Assembly (NCBI GenBank): GCA_025463305.1
Contig: JAOBWK010000039.1
Location: 58,164-122,163, forward strand
DNA length: 64,000 nt
From: Ilumatobacteraceae bacterium
GTDB lineage: Bacteria > Actinomycetota > Acidimicrobiia > Acidimicrobiales > Ilumatobacteraceae
Reading direction: 5' to 3'
The position numbers and the translations under genes were made by a program. Below the pieces are notes generated by a model. It was not told where the DNA came from and did no database searches. It saw only the letters and a list, made by a program, of their open reading frames with translations. Below, piece after piece: positions 51,592 to 59,946 of the stretch. Every line of letters starts with the position of its first letter. The first letter of the stretch is position 1.

Positions 51592-52593
51592 TCAGCTGTG
51601 CGCGCCCACGTACGCGGTGTACGACAATTCGACGCTGACGACGCGGACGGGGCCCTGGTAGTCCTTGCCGTTCGTGGTGTTGCGCTGCACGATGACGTCC
51701 CACCAGTCCTTGGTGAAGGCGGTCGCCGGAAACGTCAACGTCGACTCGTAGAAGCCCTGGTCGTAGAAGTTCGTGCCGGCGAGGTTGCTCAACGTGACGA
51801 TCGTTCCCAGCGTTTCGGGGATGTCGAGGAACGGATCGCCGCTGTTGTAGTTGCGCGACCGGCCGAAGAACTGGACAGCGGTACCAGCGTCCGGCAGCGT
51901 GGTGGGGCTGAACAGAACCTTGAGCGTGACGGCCGTGCCCGGTACGTAGTCAGCTGGCGCGTGCACGGCGAGTTCCGCGCCCTGCACGACGTTGTATTGG
52001 AAGACGGCTCCGCTGTTGCGCGTGATCCCGCCGGAGATGTTCAGGCTCTCCCCTGGCACGCTGACGTCATGGGTTGTGGTCCCGGACGATCCACCGGCGG
52101 CCGGGGTGAAGTAGCCGGCGATGTCGACGATGACGTCGACCGAGCCCGCGTTGTTGTACACCGAGATCGCTCCGCTGGCGCCCAGGCCGACGGTCACCTG
52201 GTTCGCCACCGGCGCAGACGCAGCCGTGAAGTTGATGTTGGACGCGAGCGGTCGCACCGCGTCGGATGGGAAGACCGTGATGTACGACGCGGCGGACGGG
52301 TTGACGATCGTGGTGTTGGTCGAGATCGCCGTTGCGGTGTCGGGGATCGCGCAGTTGCCGTTCGTTCCGCGGACGGGGAACGTGCCCGTGCCGGCCGGTC
52401 CGATGGGCGTGGTGCGCGGACCGAGGCCGGAGTCTGAGCGCGTGTCGAACAAGCGGCACGGGGTGATCGACACGAACATCGATGGTGCGGACGCACCCGG
52501 CGGGTCGGTGGCCTGGACGAGCTTCGCCCCCGTCAACGACGCGACGGCGATGGCCGCAGCCACGCCGAGGTGAACCAACCTGAACTCACGCAT
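51592..52593 (-). CDS. Secreted protein with one LDTR-type module
   Basis: A 333-residue secreted protein. A signal peptide (LVHLGVAAAIAVASLTGAKLVQA) leads into one LDTR module (ITPCRLFDTRSDSGLG, YITVFPSDAVRPLASNINF, SVDVIVDIAGYF). This module lacks the PCG/VCFY cysteine pair found in the nine others here. It belongs to the commoner actinobacterial form. The last 165 residues are a beta-rich domain (AVTLKVLFSPTTLPDAGTAVQ, VIVQRNTTNGKDYQG) of unknown family. It converges on the DUF1206 gene. Confidence 0.78.
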   Translation of the reverse strand: MREFRLVHLGVAAAIAVASLTGAKLVQATDPPGASAPSMFVSITPCRLFDTRSDSGLGPRTTPIGPAGTGTFPVRGTNGNCAIPDTATAISTNTTIVNPSAASYITVFPSDAVRPLASNINFTAASAPVANQVTVGLGASGAISVYNNAGSVDVIVDIAGYFTPAAGGSSGTTTHDVSVPGESLNISGGITRNSGAVFQYNVVQGAELAVHAPADYVPGTAVTLKVLFSPTTLPDAGTAVQFFGRSRNYNSGDPFLDIPETLGTIVTLSNLAGTNFYDQGFYESTLTFPATAFTKDWWDVIVQRNTTNGKDYQGPVRVVSVELSYTAYVGAHS

Positions 52594-52723
52594 CTGCCAC
52601 TCCTCTGTTTGCGTCCGAGCAACAATCGTGTCAGGTCGCGGACCGTCCCTTGGACCAACCCGTGCGTGGCCGATGCCCGCGCGGCAGTCAGATCGGTCCG
52701 TCAGGTCGCGGTCGGACGAACGT

Positions 52724-52999
52724 CTACGTGCCGGGCTTGTCGGCCAGGTACAGCATCAGCGACGTCGGCATCAGGTAGAGCGGGGGGCCGCCGTCCACCT
52801 CGACCGCGACTGCCGGAATCCCGGCTGCTTCGAGCGAGGCAACCACCCAATCGGGGATGATGCCGACGATGCCACGCACCTCGGCTTGCAAGTCATCGGG
52901 TAGCGCGGCGTACCAGGCGAGGCACTTCTCACTGAACACCACCGGCTCCCATCCCCGATGGCTCGGTCCAGGCCGATCGGTGCACGAATCGTAGTGCAT
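52724..52999 (-). CDS. Small hypothetical protein
   Basis: A 91-residue protein from ATG 52999. It has an N-terminal Cys and hydrophilic stretch, then FSEKCLAWYAALPDDLQAEVRGIVGIIPDWVVASLEAAGI, a plausible helix pair. No family is recognised. The open frame runs further upstream to 53323, but that part overlaps the VOC gene on the other strand and looks like shadow coding. The true start may be near the ATG chosen. Confidence 0.5.
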   Translation of the reverse strand: MHYDSCTDRPGPSHRGWEPVVFSEKCLAWYAALPDDLQAEVRGIVGIIPDWVVASLEAAGIPAVAVEVDGGPPLYLMPTSLMLYLADKPGT

Positions 53000-53121
53000 G
53001 GTGGCACTCGCCCCGATCAGGCCAGGTCGTTGGATCTGCCGGCACCCGATGTGCATCACCCGTGCGACCGGCCGACGGTGGGAGCGCGATGTAGATTTCC
53101 GGCAGTCGATGGGAGGATCTG

Positions 53122-53664
53122 ATGACGGAGCCAACGCGCACGACCACGGTCGCCCGCTTGCATCACAACGCGTGGGTGACGCGTGATCAAGAGGCCACCA
53201 GGCGCTTCTACGAGGACCTGATCGGACTCCCATTGATCGCGACGTGGAGCGAGACCGACGAGCTGTTCGGCGCCGAGCGCGTGTACTGCCACACGTTCTT
53301 CGGCCTCGCCGACGGCAGTGCACTGGCGTTCTTCCAGTTCGAGAAGGAAGAGGACCAAGTGCTCTTCGGCCCGCCGATGCCCGAGACGCCGTTCTCGCAC
53401 ATCGCGCTCAAGGTCGACAGCGCCACCCAGGACGGCGTGGCAGAACGCCTCGCCGCGGCGGGCTACACCGAGCCGGCCACCTTCGTGCTCGAGCACGGCT
53501 ACTGCCGTTCGCTGTACGTGCGCGATCCGAATGGGCTGCTGATCGAGCTGACGGCGGATCACCCCGACGCCGACGCGATCTCCGCGACCCGCCTCGCGAC
53601 CGCGCACCGGGATCTGGCGTCGTGGCTGGACGGCGATCACACCAGCAACAACACGTACCGCTGA
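53122..53664 (+). CDS. VOC (glyoxalase/bleomycin resistance) protein
   Basis: A 180-residue vicinal-oxygen-chelate protein: LHHNAWVTRDQEATRRFYEDLIGLPL with its metal-ligand His, then YCHTFFGLADGSALAFFQFE, FSHIALKVDSATQDGVAERL, and YVRDPNGLLIELTADHPD. The last of these holds the Glu ligand of the second half. Length and motifs fit ring-cleaving dioxygenase-like VOC proteins. GGGAGG precedes the ATG. It ends three bases before the MetE-like gene, so the two are co-transcribed. Confidence 0.85.
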   Translation: MTEPTRTTTVARLHHNAWVTRDQEATRRFYEDLIGLPLIATWSETDELFGAERVYCHTFFGLADGSALAFFQFEKEEDQVLFGPPMPETPFSHIALKVDSATQDGVAERLAAAGYTEPATFVLEHGYCRSLYVRDPNGLLIELTADHPDADAISATRLATAHRDLASWLDGDHTSNNTYR

Positions 53665-53667
53665 TCG

Positions 53668-54741
53668 ATGCCGATGCGGGTCGAGGGCCACGTACCGAGG
53701 GACCTGCCCCTGATCCCGACGACGGTGATCGGCAGCTATCCGCAGCCGTCGTGGCTCGTCGATCGCAGCCTGCTGGTCGAGAAGGGCGTGCCGAGGACGT
53801 CGGCGGCTGACGTGTGGCGGATCGCGCCGGAGGATCTGGACGACGCCTTGGACGCCGCCACGCTGATGGCGATCCGCGACCAGGTGCTCGCGGGCATCGA
53901 CATCGTCACCGATGGCGAGATCCGACGCGAGAGCTACTTCAACCACTTCGCCAACTCGCTCGACGGTGTCGACCGCGACCGCATCGGTGAAGGCACCAAC
54001 CGCGTGGGCGGGACGTCGACGGTGCCACTCGTCAGCGGCCCGATCCGGCGGACTGCACCCGTGGAGCTCGATGCAGCCACCTTCTTGCGCAGCGCGACCG
54101 ATCGGCACACCAAGGTCACCGTGCCTGGGCCGTTCACCCTCAGCCAGCTCGCCCAGAACGAGCACTACGCGGATCAGCGTTCGCTGGCGTTCGCGTACGC
54201 GGATGCGATCAACGAGGAGCTCCACGACCTGGCCGCCGCGGGGGTCGATGTGGTGCAGCTCGACGAGCCGTACATGCAGGCCAATGCCGAATCAGCGCGC
54301 AGCTTCGCGGTCGAGGCCATCAACCGCGCGCTCGCCGGCGTGAGCGCCACCACCGTGCTGCACACGTGCTACGGCTATGCGATCTACGTGTCCGACAAGC
54401 GCGGCGGTTACCCGTTTCTCGCCGAGCTCGCCGACTGCAACGCCGATCAACTCGCAGTCGAGTTCGCCCAGCCGCGCCTCGACCCGAGCGTGCTCGCACC
54501 GTTGGCTGCGAAGACGATCGTGCTGGGCGTGCTCGATCTGTCGACCGCCGAGATCGAGCCGGCGAGCGTCGTCGCGGATCGCCTGCGAGCCGTGCTCGAC
54601 ATCGTGCCGCCGGAGCAGCTCATCGCGGCGCCGGATTGCGGGATGAAGTTCCTGCCACGGTCGGCCGCGTTCGGCAAGCTCTCGGCGCTCGTGGAAGGTG
54701 CCCAACTGGTGCGCGACGAGATCGCCCGAAGCCGCGCCTGA
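53668..54741 (+). CDS. MetE-like (cobalamin-independent methionine synthase C-terminal) protein
   Basis: A 357-residue TIM-barrel protein of the MetE/UROD type: IPTTVIGSYPQPSWLVD, TDGEIRRESYFNHF, KVTVPGPFTLSQLA, AAGVDVVQLDEPYM, TTVLHTCYGY with its zinc-binding-like His and Cys, and ending APDCGMKFLPR, where the second Cys ligand lies. Stand-alone MetE C-terminal homologues act as methyltransferases on varied thiols rather than in methionine synthesis. The pairing with a VOC protein hints at a catabolic step, but the substrate is unknown. Confidence 0.83.
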   Translation: MPMRVEGHVPRDLPLIPTTVIGSYPQPSWLVDRSLLVEKGVPRTSAADVWRIAPEDLDDALDAATLMAIRDQVLAGIDIVTDGEIRRESYFNHFANSLDGVDRDRIGEGTNRVGGTSTVPLVSGPIRRTAPVELDAATFLRSATDRHTKVTVPGPFTLSQLAQNEHYADQRSLAFAYADAINEELHDLAAAGVDVVQLDEPYMQANAESARSFAVEAINRALAGVSATTVLHTCYGYAIYVSDKRGGYPFLAELADCNADQLAVEFAQPRLDPSVLAPLAAKTIVLGVLDLSTAEIEPASVVADRLRAVLDIVPPEQLIAAPDCGMKFLPRSAAFGKLSALVEGAQLVRDEIARSRA

Positions 54742-54759
54742 CGGCCCCAGCGTCTGCCG

Positions 54760-55497
54760 TCAGCGGGCCGTCGCGCCAGCGTCGGCGAACAGGGTTGCGC
54801 CCGTGATGTAGCTCGACTGATCGCCGGCGAGGAACACGATCACGTTGGCGATCTCGCGCGGGTCGGCAAGGCGCCCGAGGATCGTCAACCCGGCGACCTG
54901 CGCGGCCCCCTCAGCGCCGAGCGTCTCGATGACCATGTCGGTCGCCGTCGGGCCGGGTGCGATCGCGTTCACGCGCACGCCCGCAGCACCGAACTCGGCG
55001 GCCCAGGTACGGGTCAGGCTGTTGAGCGCGCTCTTGGTCGCGGAGTAGGCGGCCATCCCCGCGACGCCCATCGCCGACACCATCGTCGAGACGTTGACGA
55101 TCACGCCGGAGCCCTTGGACATCATCGCCGGCGCAAGCGCTGCTGTGAGGAAGAAGGGGGCTCGGACGTTGGTGGTGAACATCTCGTCGAAGTCGGCCTC
55201 CGTGACATCGGCGGTGGCGCCCACGCTGTACGCGGCAGCGTTGTTGATGAGGATGTCGACGTCGCCGGCGGACGCCGCGAGGCGCCGGACCGATTCGATG
55301 TCGGTGAGATCGGCGGCGATGAAGCGAGCGGATCCGCCTGCTGCTTCGATCTCGCTCACCGTGGCGTCACCGCGCTCGACGTTGCGCCCCGAGACGATCG
55401 CCGTCGCTCCCTTGGCGGCGAGTTGCCGTGCAACCTCGCGGCCGATGCCGATGGTCGAACCGGTGATCAACGCTGTCTTGCCCTGTAGTTCCTGCAT
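54760..55497 (-). CDS. SDR-family oxidoreductase
   Basis: A 245-residue short-chain dehydrogenase from ATG 55497 (AAGGAG ten bases upstream). The cofactor motif is TGSTIGIGREVA, then SGRNVE, DILINNAAAYSVG and the catalytic Ser in VSTMVSAMGVAG with YSATK (Tyr and Lys). PGPTATDM is the loop that often gives substrate scope. It most likely uses NADP(H) or NAD(H). The TetR gene lies 101 bases upstream on the same strand, and a long palindrome (55517-55539) just before the start is a likely repressor site. Confidence 0.9.
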   Translation of the reverse strand: MQELQGKTALITGSTIGIGREVARQLAAKGATAIVSGRNVERGDATVSEIEAAGGSARFIAADLTDIESVRRLAASAGDVDILINNAAAYSVGATADVTEADFDEMFTTNVRAPFFLTAALAPAMMSKGSGVIVNVSTMVSAMGVAGMAAYSATKSALNSLTRTWAAEFGAAGVRVNAIAPGPTATDMVIETLGAEGAAQVAGLTILGRLADPREIANVIVFLAGDQSSYITGATLFADAGATAR

Positions 55498-55516
55498 GTG
55501 AACGGCTCCTTGGTCG

Positions 55517-55539
55517 GTGCTCATGGATGCCATGAGCAC
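55517..55539. promoter_or_regulatory. Perfect palindrome, probable TetR operator upstream of the SDR gene
   Basis: GTGCTCATGG and its exact reverse complement flank a three-base centre (ATG). It lies 20-42 bases before the SDR ATG and between the TetR and SDR genes. This length is typical for TetR-family operators. Confidence 0.55.
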
Positions 55540-55598
55540 AACCGAGTGTGCCGACCTGAATATGGAACATCTACTCCAATCGGTGAGATCTCGTCCGG

Positions 55599-56216
55599 CT
55601 ACGCACAGAGGCTTGCGACATGTGCCAACGTTGCGTCGAGCGCAGCCTGCAGCGGTGCGATGCGGCGCTCGATCTGGGTGAGCATCAGGCCGCCCTGCAG
55701 CGACGCCAATGTCGCCAACGCAAGCGCCTCGACGTCGACCGACGGCAACAGGCTCCCACGCGCTTGCATCGCCCGGTAGCCGCGGCGGATCGCCGTCTCC
55801 CAACGTCGAAACCCCTCGGCGCTGATCGCCCGGGCGATCGGGTCGATCTCGGCGATCTCACTGCCGAGCGTCCCGATCGGGCAGCCACCCCGGCAGTGCA
55901 CCCGCCGCTGGTGATCGAGGATGAAGTCCCGCCAGGCACGCAGGCCCTCCAGCGTGTCGAGGTTGGCGAAGATCGCTTCGTGCACGCTCACGATCTCGTC
56001 GTTCTGCGACTCGAGCACCGCCCTGAGCAGCTCTTCCTTGCTGCCGAAGTAGTGGTAGATCTGAGAGCTGCTCACCCCGGCGGCTGCACGAACGAGGTCG
56101 ATGGTCGCTCCGGCCACGCCCAACTCGAGCATCAGCCTCGATGCCTCAGCCACGATCCGTGCACGAGTCTCGCGACCCTTGCCGGTCTTTGCGCCTGTCC
56201 TCTCGTCACGCACCAT
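55599..56216 (-). CDS. TetR-family transcriptional regulator
   Basis: A 205-residue regulator from ATG 56216. The helix-turn-helix is visible at residues 14-60: TRARIVAEASRLMLELG, ATIDLVRAAAGVSSSQIYHYFGSKEELL. The C-terminal domain (about 65-200) is helical, with CRGGCPIGTLGSEIAE, a CxxxCPxG loop also seen in regulators of redox or carbonyl responses. It probably represses the SDR gene downstream through the palindrome at 55517-55539. Confidence 0.88.
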   Translation of the reverse strand: MVRDERTGAKTGKGRETRARIVAEASRLMLELGVAGATIDLVRAAAGVSSSQIYHYFGSKEELLRAVLESQNDEIVSVHEAIFANLDTLEGLRAWRDFILDHQRRVHCRGGCPIGTLGSEIAEIDPIARAISAEGFRRWETAIRRGYRAMQARGSLLPSVDVEALALATLASLQGGLMLTQIERRIAPLQAALDATLAHVASLCA

Positions 56217-56293
56217 GCGGCCATCATAAAGGATCGGGCATTCCAAAAGCGCCCGGCACGAGAGCCTTCGAAACCTGGCGACGTCGACGCGGA

Positions 56294-57454
56294 CTATGAC
56301 CGGTTGGCGGATGCGGCGGCATCGAGCGCGGCGGTGAGCTGTTCCAATGCCGGCGACAGTCGGTCGAGCGGGAGGTAGCCGAAGCCGAGCCGAGCGATGC
56401 GGGCCGACTCGCCGAACCACTCGCCGTTGCCCAGTTGCAGGCCGAGGCCGGGCAACGACGTCCAGAACCGCCGCACGGCATCGTCGTCGAAGGCGTCGCT
56501 GCGCAGCCGGACGCAGCACATCGCGCCGCCGTCCGGACGGATCCAGTCGACTCGGTCGCACTGCTCGTCCTGCCACTGCGCGACCAACGCCAGGGCCTGG
56601 GCGAGGAGCTCGCGTCGCGGCCGCAGGATGCGATCTCGCGACTCCAGGATCGCGACGGCGATCGCTTCGTCGAGGACCGAGCCCGACAGCACGATGTTCA
56701 TCTTCGCCACGATCAGCCGATCGCGTAGGTCCGGGTCGTGGACCGTGAGCCAGCCACACCGCAGTCCGGGCGCTCCATGCGCCTTCGAGATCGACCCAGA
56801 GGTGACGATCCGGGGATCGTCGGGGGCGAAGCTCGGCGGGATCGGGGCGTCCCCGTAGGCCGCGTCGCGATAGATCTCATCGACGAGCAACAGCGCGGTC
56901 GGGCAGACGCGCCGCATCTGCGCGAGCAGTGCGCCGACGTCGTCGGGGCGAGCGGTCACGCCACTCGGGTTCTGCGGTGTCGCGATGCACACCAGCCTGG
57001 TGGCCGACGTCAGGGCACGGGCGACGATGCCGGCATCGATGCGGTACCCGTCGTCGAAGGCCAGCGGCACCGTCGTCACGCTGACGCCGCTGCCCGACAT
57101 CGCGTCGCGGGTCGGCGGGAAGGCCGGCGTGACGATCACGACCTCGTCGCCCGGCCGGCAGTGCTCGACCGCGAGGAGGTACAGACCCAGCGCGACGCCC
57201 TGCGTCGTGATCACCTGCTCCGCCCCGACACCCGTCAGCTCGGCGATCCGGGCGCGCAACGTCGGACTTCCCGCAGCGCTGCCGTAACCGAGGCGGACCT
57301 CGCGCAGCGCATCGAGCCCGATCAGGTCGACGATGTCGCCGAACGTCAGGTCCTGCGACGTGCTCTCGCCGAGGTTGTGGACGGGGTAGTTGTCCAGCAA
57401 CGAGATGATGTCATTCCGAGGAAACCGGCCCGACCACACCATCTCGATCTCCAT
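56294..57454 (-). CDS. PLP-dependent class I/II aminotransferase
   Basis: A 386-residue fold-type I PLP enzyme. Motifs: GYGSAAGSPTLRARIAELTGV, TTQGVALGLYLLAVEHCRPGDEV, CIATPQNPSGVT, LLLVDEIYRD (the Asp that pairs with the pyridine N), the Schiff-base Lys in SGSISKAHGAPGLRCGW, and ARIARLGFGYLP carrying the carboxylate-binding Arg. It resembles alanine/aspartate-type aminotransferases and capreomycidine-synthase-like enzymes. The substrate is unknown. It lies between the TetR/SDR pair and the MFS exporter on the same strand. Confidence 0.88.
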   Translation of the reverse strand: MEIEMVWSGRFPRNDIISLLDNYPVHNLGESTSQDLTFGDIVDLIGLDALREVRLGYGSAAGSPTLRARIAELTGVGAEQVITTQGVALGLYLLAVEHCRPGDEVVIVTPAFPPTRDAMSGSGVSVTTVPLAFDDGYRIDAGIVARALTSATRLVCIATPQNPSGVTARPDDVGALLAQMRRVCPTALLLVDEIYRDAAYGDAPIPPSFAPDDPRIVTSGSISKAHGAPGLRCGWLTVHDPDLRDRLIVAKMNIVLSGSVLDEAIAVAILESRDRILRPRRELLAQALALVAQWQDEQCDRVDWIRPDGGAMCCVRLRSDAFDDDAVRRFWTSLPGLGLQLGNGEWFGESARIARLGFGYLPLDRLSPALEQLTAALDAAASANRS

Positions 57455-57522
57455 TCAGTCCTGAGCCAGGGAGAGTAGCCGTCGAGCGTCGACGCCTCTC
57501 GACGAGATCCGCTGCGCCGCGA

Positions 57523-59025
57523 CTACCGCTCGCCGACGGGTTCGTCGGTCGAGTGGGAGTCCGTCAGCGCCCGTGCGCCGCTGACCGCGATGACACCGAC
57601 CATGACCGCCATCACTGCGTAGGTGATCCGTTCGCCGTGGAAGAACCGAGCGACGAGGTGTGCGCTCCAGGTGCCGGCGGGGAGCTGCGTCGTCACCAGC
57701 GCGGCGATGAGGGTGCCGACGACCGCAGTGCCGACGCTGGTGCCGACCTCCTGGGCCGTGTCGTTCAGCGCCGCGCCGATCGAGGTGCGGTTGGCCGGCA
57801 TCGCTCCGACGAGTGCGACCGCGCAGATGGTCATCACGGTGCGCAACCCGAGCGTCAGGATGACCATCGAGGCGGCGATCGCGAGGTAGCCGTGCTCCAC
57901 GCTCCAGGCCATGCCGACGAGCGCCGTCACGAGCAGCCCGGCGCCGACGAGGCAGGCGATGCGGTGGCCGAACCGCTTGGCGAGGAACTCCGAAACCGGC
58001 GTGCCGAGGACCATCGTGAGGATGAAGGGCAGGTTGGCCAAGCCGGCGCGCATCGGGCTCCAGCCGTACGCGTACTGGAAGTGCAGGATCAGCCCGAACA
58101 TCACGCCGGCCATCGCGATCGAGGTGCCGATCTGCGCGGCAGCGGCGCCACGCACCGTTCCGTTCGCGAACACGCCGAGGTCGAGCATCGGCGAAGCGCT
58201 CCGGCGCTCGTGACGGATGAACGAGATGACGGCGGCGACCGCTCCGGCGATGGAGCCGACGGTGAGCGGCGATGTCCAGCCGTTGTCGACGCCGCTGGTG
58301 AGCGACCAGCAGGCGAGGCCGATGGCCACGATGCTGAGCACTGCGCCCGGCAGGTCCAGCCGGTCGTGGGTGAGGTCGTCGGGGTGGTCGGCCGGCACAC
58401 CGAGCCGCACACCGATCCAGGCGATGAGCGCGATCGGCGCGTTGACGGCGAGCAGCCACTCCCAGCGGGCGTGGGCGAGGACGCTGCCGCCGAGCAGCGG
58501 CCCGAGGATGAAGCCGGACATGCCGACGACGATCATCAGCGTCATCGCCCGCATCCGAAGTGCCTCGGCGTCGAAGAGGCGGAACACGAGCGAGTTGGTG
58601 ATCGGCGCCATCGCCGCGGCCGCCACGCCGAGCGCGGCCCGGAGGACGATCAGTTGGCCGGCCGTGGTGACGACGATGACGCAGAGGCTGATCGCCCCGA
58701 ACGCGGCGAGGCCGACCAGCAGGACGCGACGGCGGCCGAGCCGATCGGCCGCCGATCCGGCGGTGAGCAACAGCCCACCGAACGTGAGCGAGTAGGCACC
58801 GGTGACCCATTGCAGTGCCGTGGTGCCGCTGCCGAGATCGCGGCCGATGGTGGGCAGCGCGATCGACAGCAGCGTGTTGTCGACCATCTCGACGAAGAAG
58901 GCAAGGCACAGCGCCGCGAGCGGGATCCACGCGGCACGCAGCGACGGGTAGGTGCGCGACGGAGCGTCGCTGGGGGACTGGCCCGCCGACGGATCGGGCG
59001 ACTGGGTCGGGTCGGTGGTGAGCAC
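57523..59025 (-). CDS. MFS drug exporter, DHA2 (14-helix) family
   Basis: A 500-residue transporter from GTG 59025, chosen because GAGGAGG lies seven bases upstream; the frame opens at 59118 but would run through the operators. It has 14 predicted membrane helices, with VDNTLLSIALPTIGRDL (motif D2-like), GSAADRLGRRRVLLVG (motif A) and VVGMSGFILGPLLGG (motif C). This is the EmrB/QacA type that exports drugs with protons. It diverges from a TetR gene and shares its operator region. Confidence 0.92.
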   Translation of the reverse strand: MLTTDPTQSPDPSAGQSPSDAPSRTYPSLRAAWIPLAALCLAFFVEMVDNTLLSIALPTIGRDLGSGTTALQWVTGAYSLTFGGLLLTAGSAADRLGRRRVLLVGLAAFGAISLCVIVVTTAGQLIVLRAALGVAAAAMAPITNSLVFRLFDAEALRMRAMTLMIVVGMSGFILGPLLGGSVLAHARWEWLLAVNAPIALIAWIGVRLGVPADHPDDLTHDRLDLPGAVLSIVAIGLACWSLTSGVDNGWTSPLTVGSIAGAVAAVISFIRHERRSASPMLDLGVFANGTVRGAAAAQIGTSIAMAGVMFGLILHFQYAYGWSPMRAGLANLPFILTMVLGTPVSEFLAKRFGHRIACLVGAGLLVTALVGMAWSVEHGYLAIAASMVILTLGLRTVMTICAVALVGAMPANRTSIGAALNDTAQEVGTSVGTAVVGTLIAALVTTQLPAGTWSAHLVARFFHGERITYAVMAVMVGVIAVSGARALTDSHSTDEPVGER

Positions 59026-59052
59026 AGCAGGTCCTCCTCGGGTGGTCAGGAT

Positions 59053-59103
59053 CGAACGACATTCGATCATCGAACGATGTTCGGTATCATAGAACGATGT
59101 TCG
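59053..59103. promoter_or_regulatory. Three tandem TetR-type operators between MFS and TetR genes
   Basis: CGAACGATGTTCG at 59071-59083 has perfect five-base arms around GAT. A second GAACGATGTTCG lies at 59092-59103, and a variant CGAACGACATTCG at 59053-59065. Centres are about 18-20 bases apart, close to two turns of DNA. They cover the divergent promoters. Confidence 0.8.
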
Positions 59104-59135
59104 ATCGGAACGCAACATGTGATGGGATGTGCGTC

Positions 59136-59909
59136 ATGGCACCGACGCCGCGCGCCACCCCGAGGACCATCCGCGGCAGTGCTGAACGCCGCCGCGCGTC
59201 GCACTCCATGGAGGCGGTCCTGTCGGAAGCGGTCGCGCTCCTCGATGAGGCCGGCGAGCCGGCGCTGACGTTCCGCGCCCTCGCCGCCCGGCTGGGTGGC
59301 GGGGTCGGCAGCGTCTACTGGTACGTCACCGGCAAGGAGGAGCTGCTCGACCGTGCCGCTGACCACGTGATGGGCGACGTGCTCCGCGCCACGGACGATG
59401 CGGTGGCCCTGGACGATCCGATCGCCGAGATCCGCTCGATCGCCGTGACGCTGTTCGACGCCGTGGAACGTCGCCCGTGGCTCGCCGCGTACTTCATGAC
59501 GAACACCGACGTGCAGCCGAACATGATGCGTGTGTACGAACGCCTCGGCCGCCCGCTCCTGCGCCTCGCCCTGACGACCCGCCAGCGGTTCCACGCGGTC
59601 TCGGCCGTGATCGGCTTCGTCATCGGCACCGCGGCGGACCTCGGCCAGCAGGCGCCACCCGAGGTGCTCGATGGCACGGTGGGGCGCGACGAGTACATCG
59701 ATCGGTTCGCCGAGCGCTGGCGGCGCCTGGACCCCGTCGAGTTCCCGTTCGTCCACGAGATCGTCGAGGAGTTCTCCGGCCACGACGACGCCGAGCAGTT
59801 CCGATCCGGCCTCGACCTCATCCTCGAGGGCCTGCGGCGGCAGGCCGATCCCGACGGACAGTCGGCGCGAGCCCCGAAGAAGGCCCAGGTCCCTCGCACG
59901 TCGCGGTAG
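59136..59909 (+). CDS. TetR-family repressor of the MFS exporter
   Basis: A 257-residue regulator. The helix-turn-helix is at about residues 22-70 (LSEAVALLDEAGEPALTFRALAARLGGGVGSVYWYVTGKEELLD). The C-terminal domain (LFDAVERRPWLAAYFM, RFHAVSAVIGFVIGTAADL) is the ligand-sensing bundle. ATG 59097 lies inside an operator copy, so I prefer ATG 59136. The divergent exporter and three CGAAC/GTTCG sites form the standard self-regulating pump circuit. Confidence 0.9.
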   Translation: MAPTPRATPRTIRGSAERRRASHSMEAVLSEAVALLDEAGEPALTFRALAARLGGGVGSVYWYVTGKEELLDRAADHVMGDVLRATDDAVALDDPIAEIRSIAVTLFDAVERRPWLAAYFMTNTDVQPNMMRVYERLGRPLLRLALTTRQRFHAVSAVIGFVIGTAADLGQQAPPEVLDGTVGRDEYIDRFAERWRRLDPVEFPFVHEIVEEFSGHDDAEQFRSGLDLILEGLRRQADPDGQSARAPKKAQVPRTSR

Positions 59910-59946
59910 CGCCCGACCGCGGCGCCGACCTGCCAAGCTCGGTGCC

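Noticed and set aside
55803..59062. Long open frames overlapping the SDR, TetR and MFS genes in other frames
   Set aside because: They are Arg/Pro/Ala-rich shadows typical of high-GC coding DNA and have no recognisable domain.
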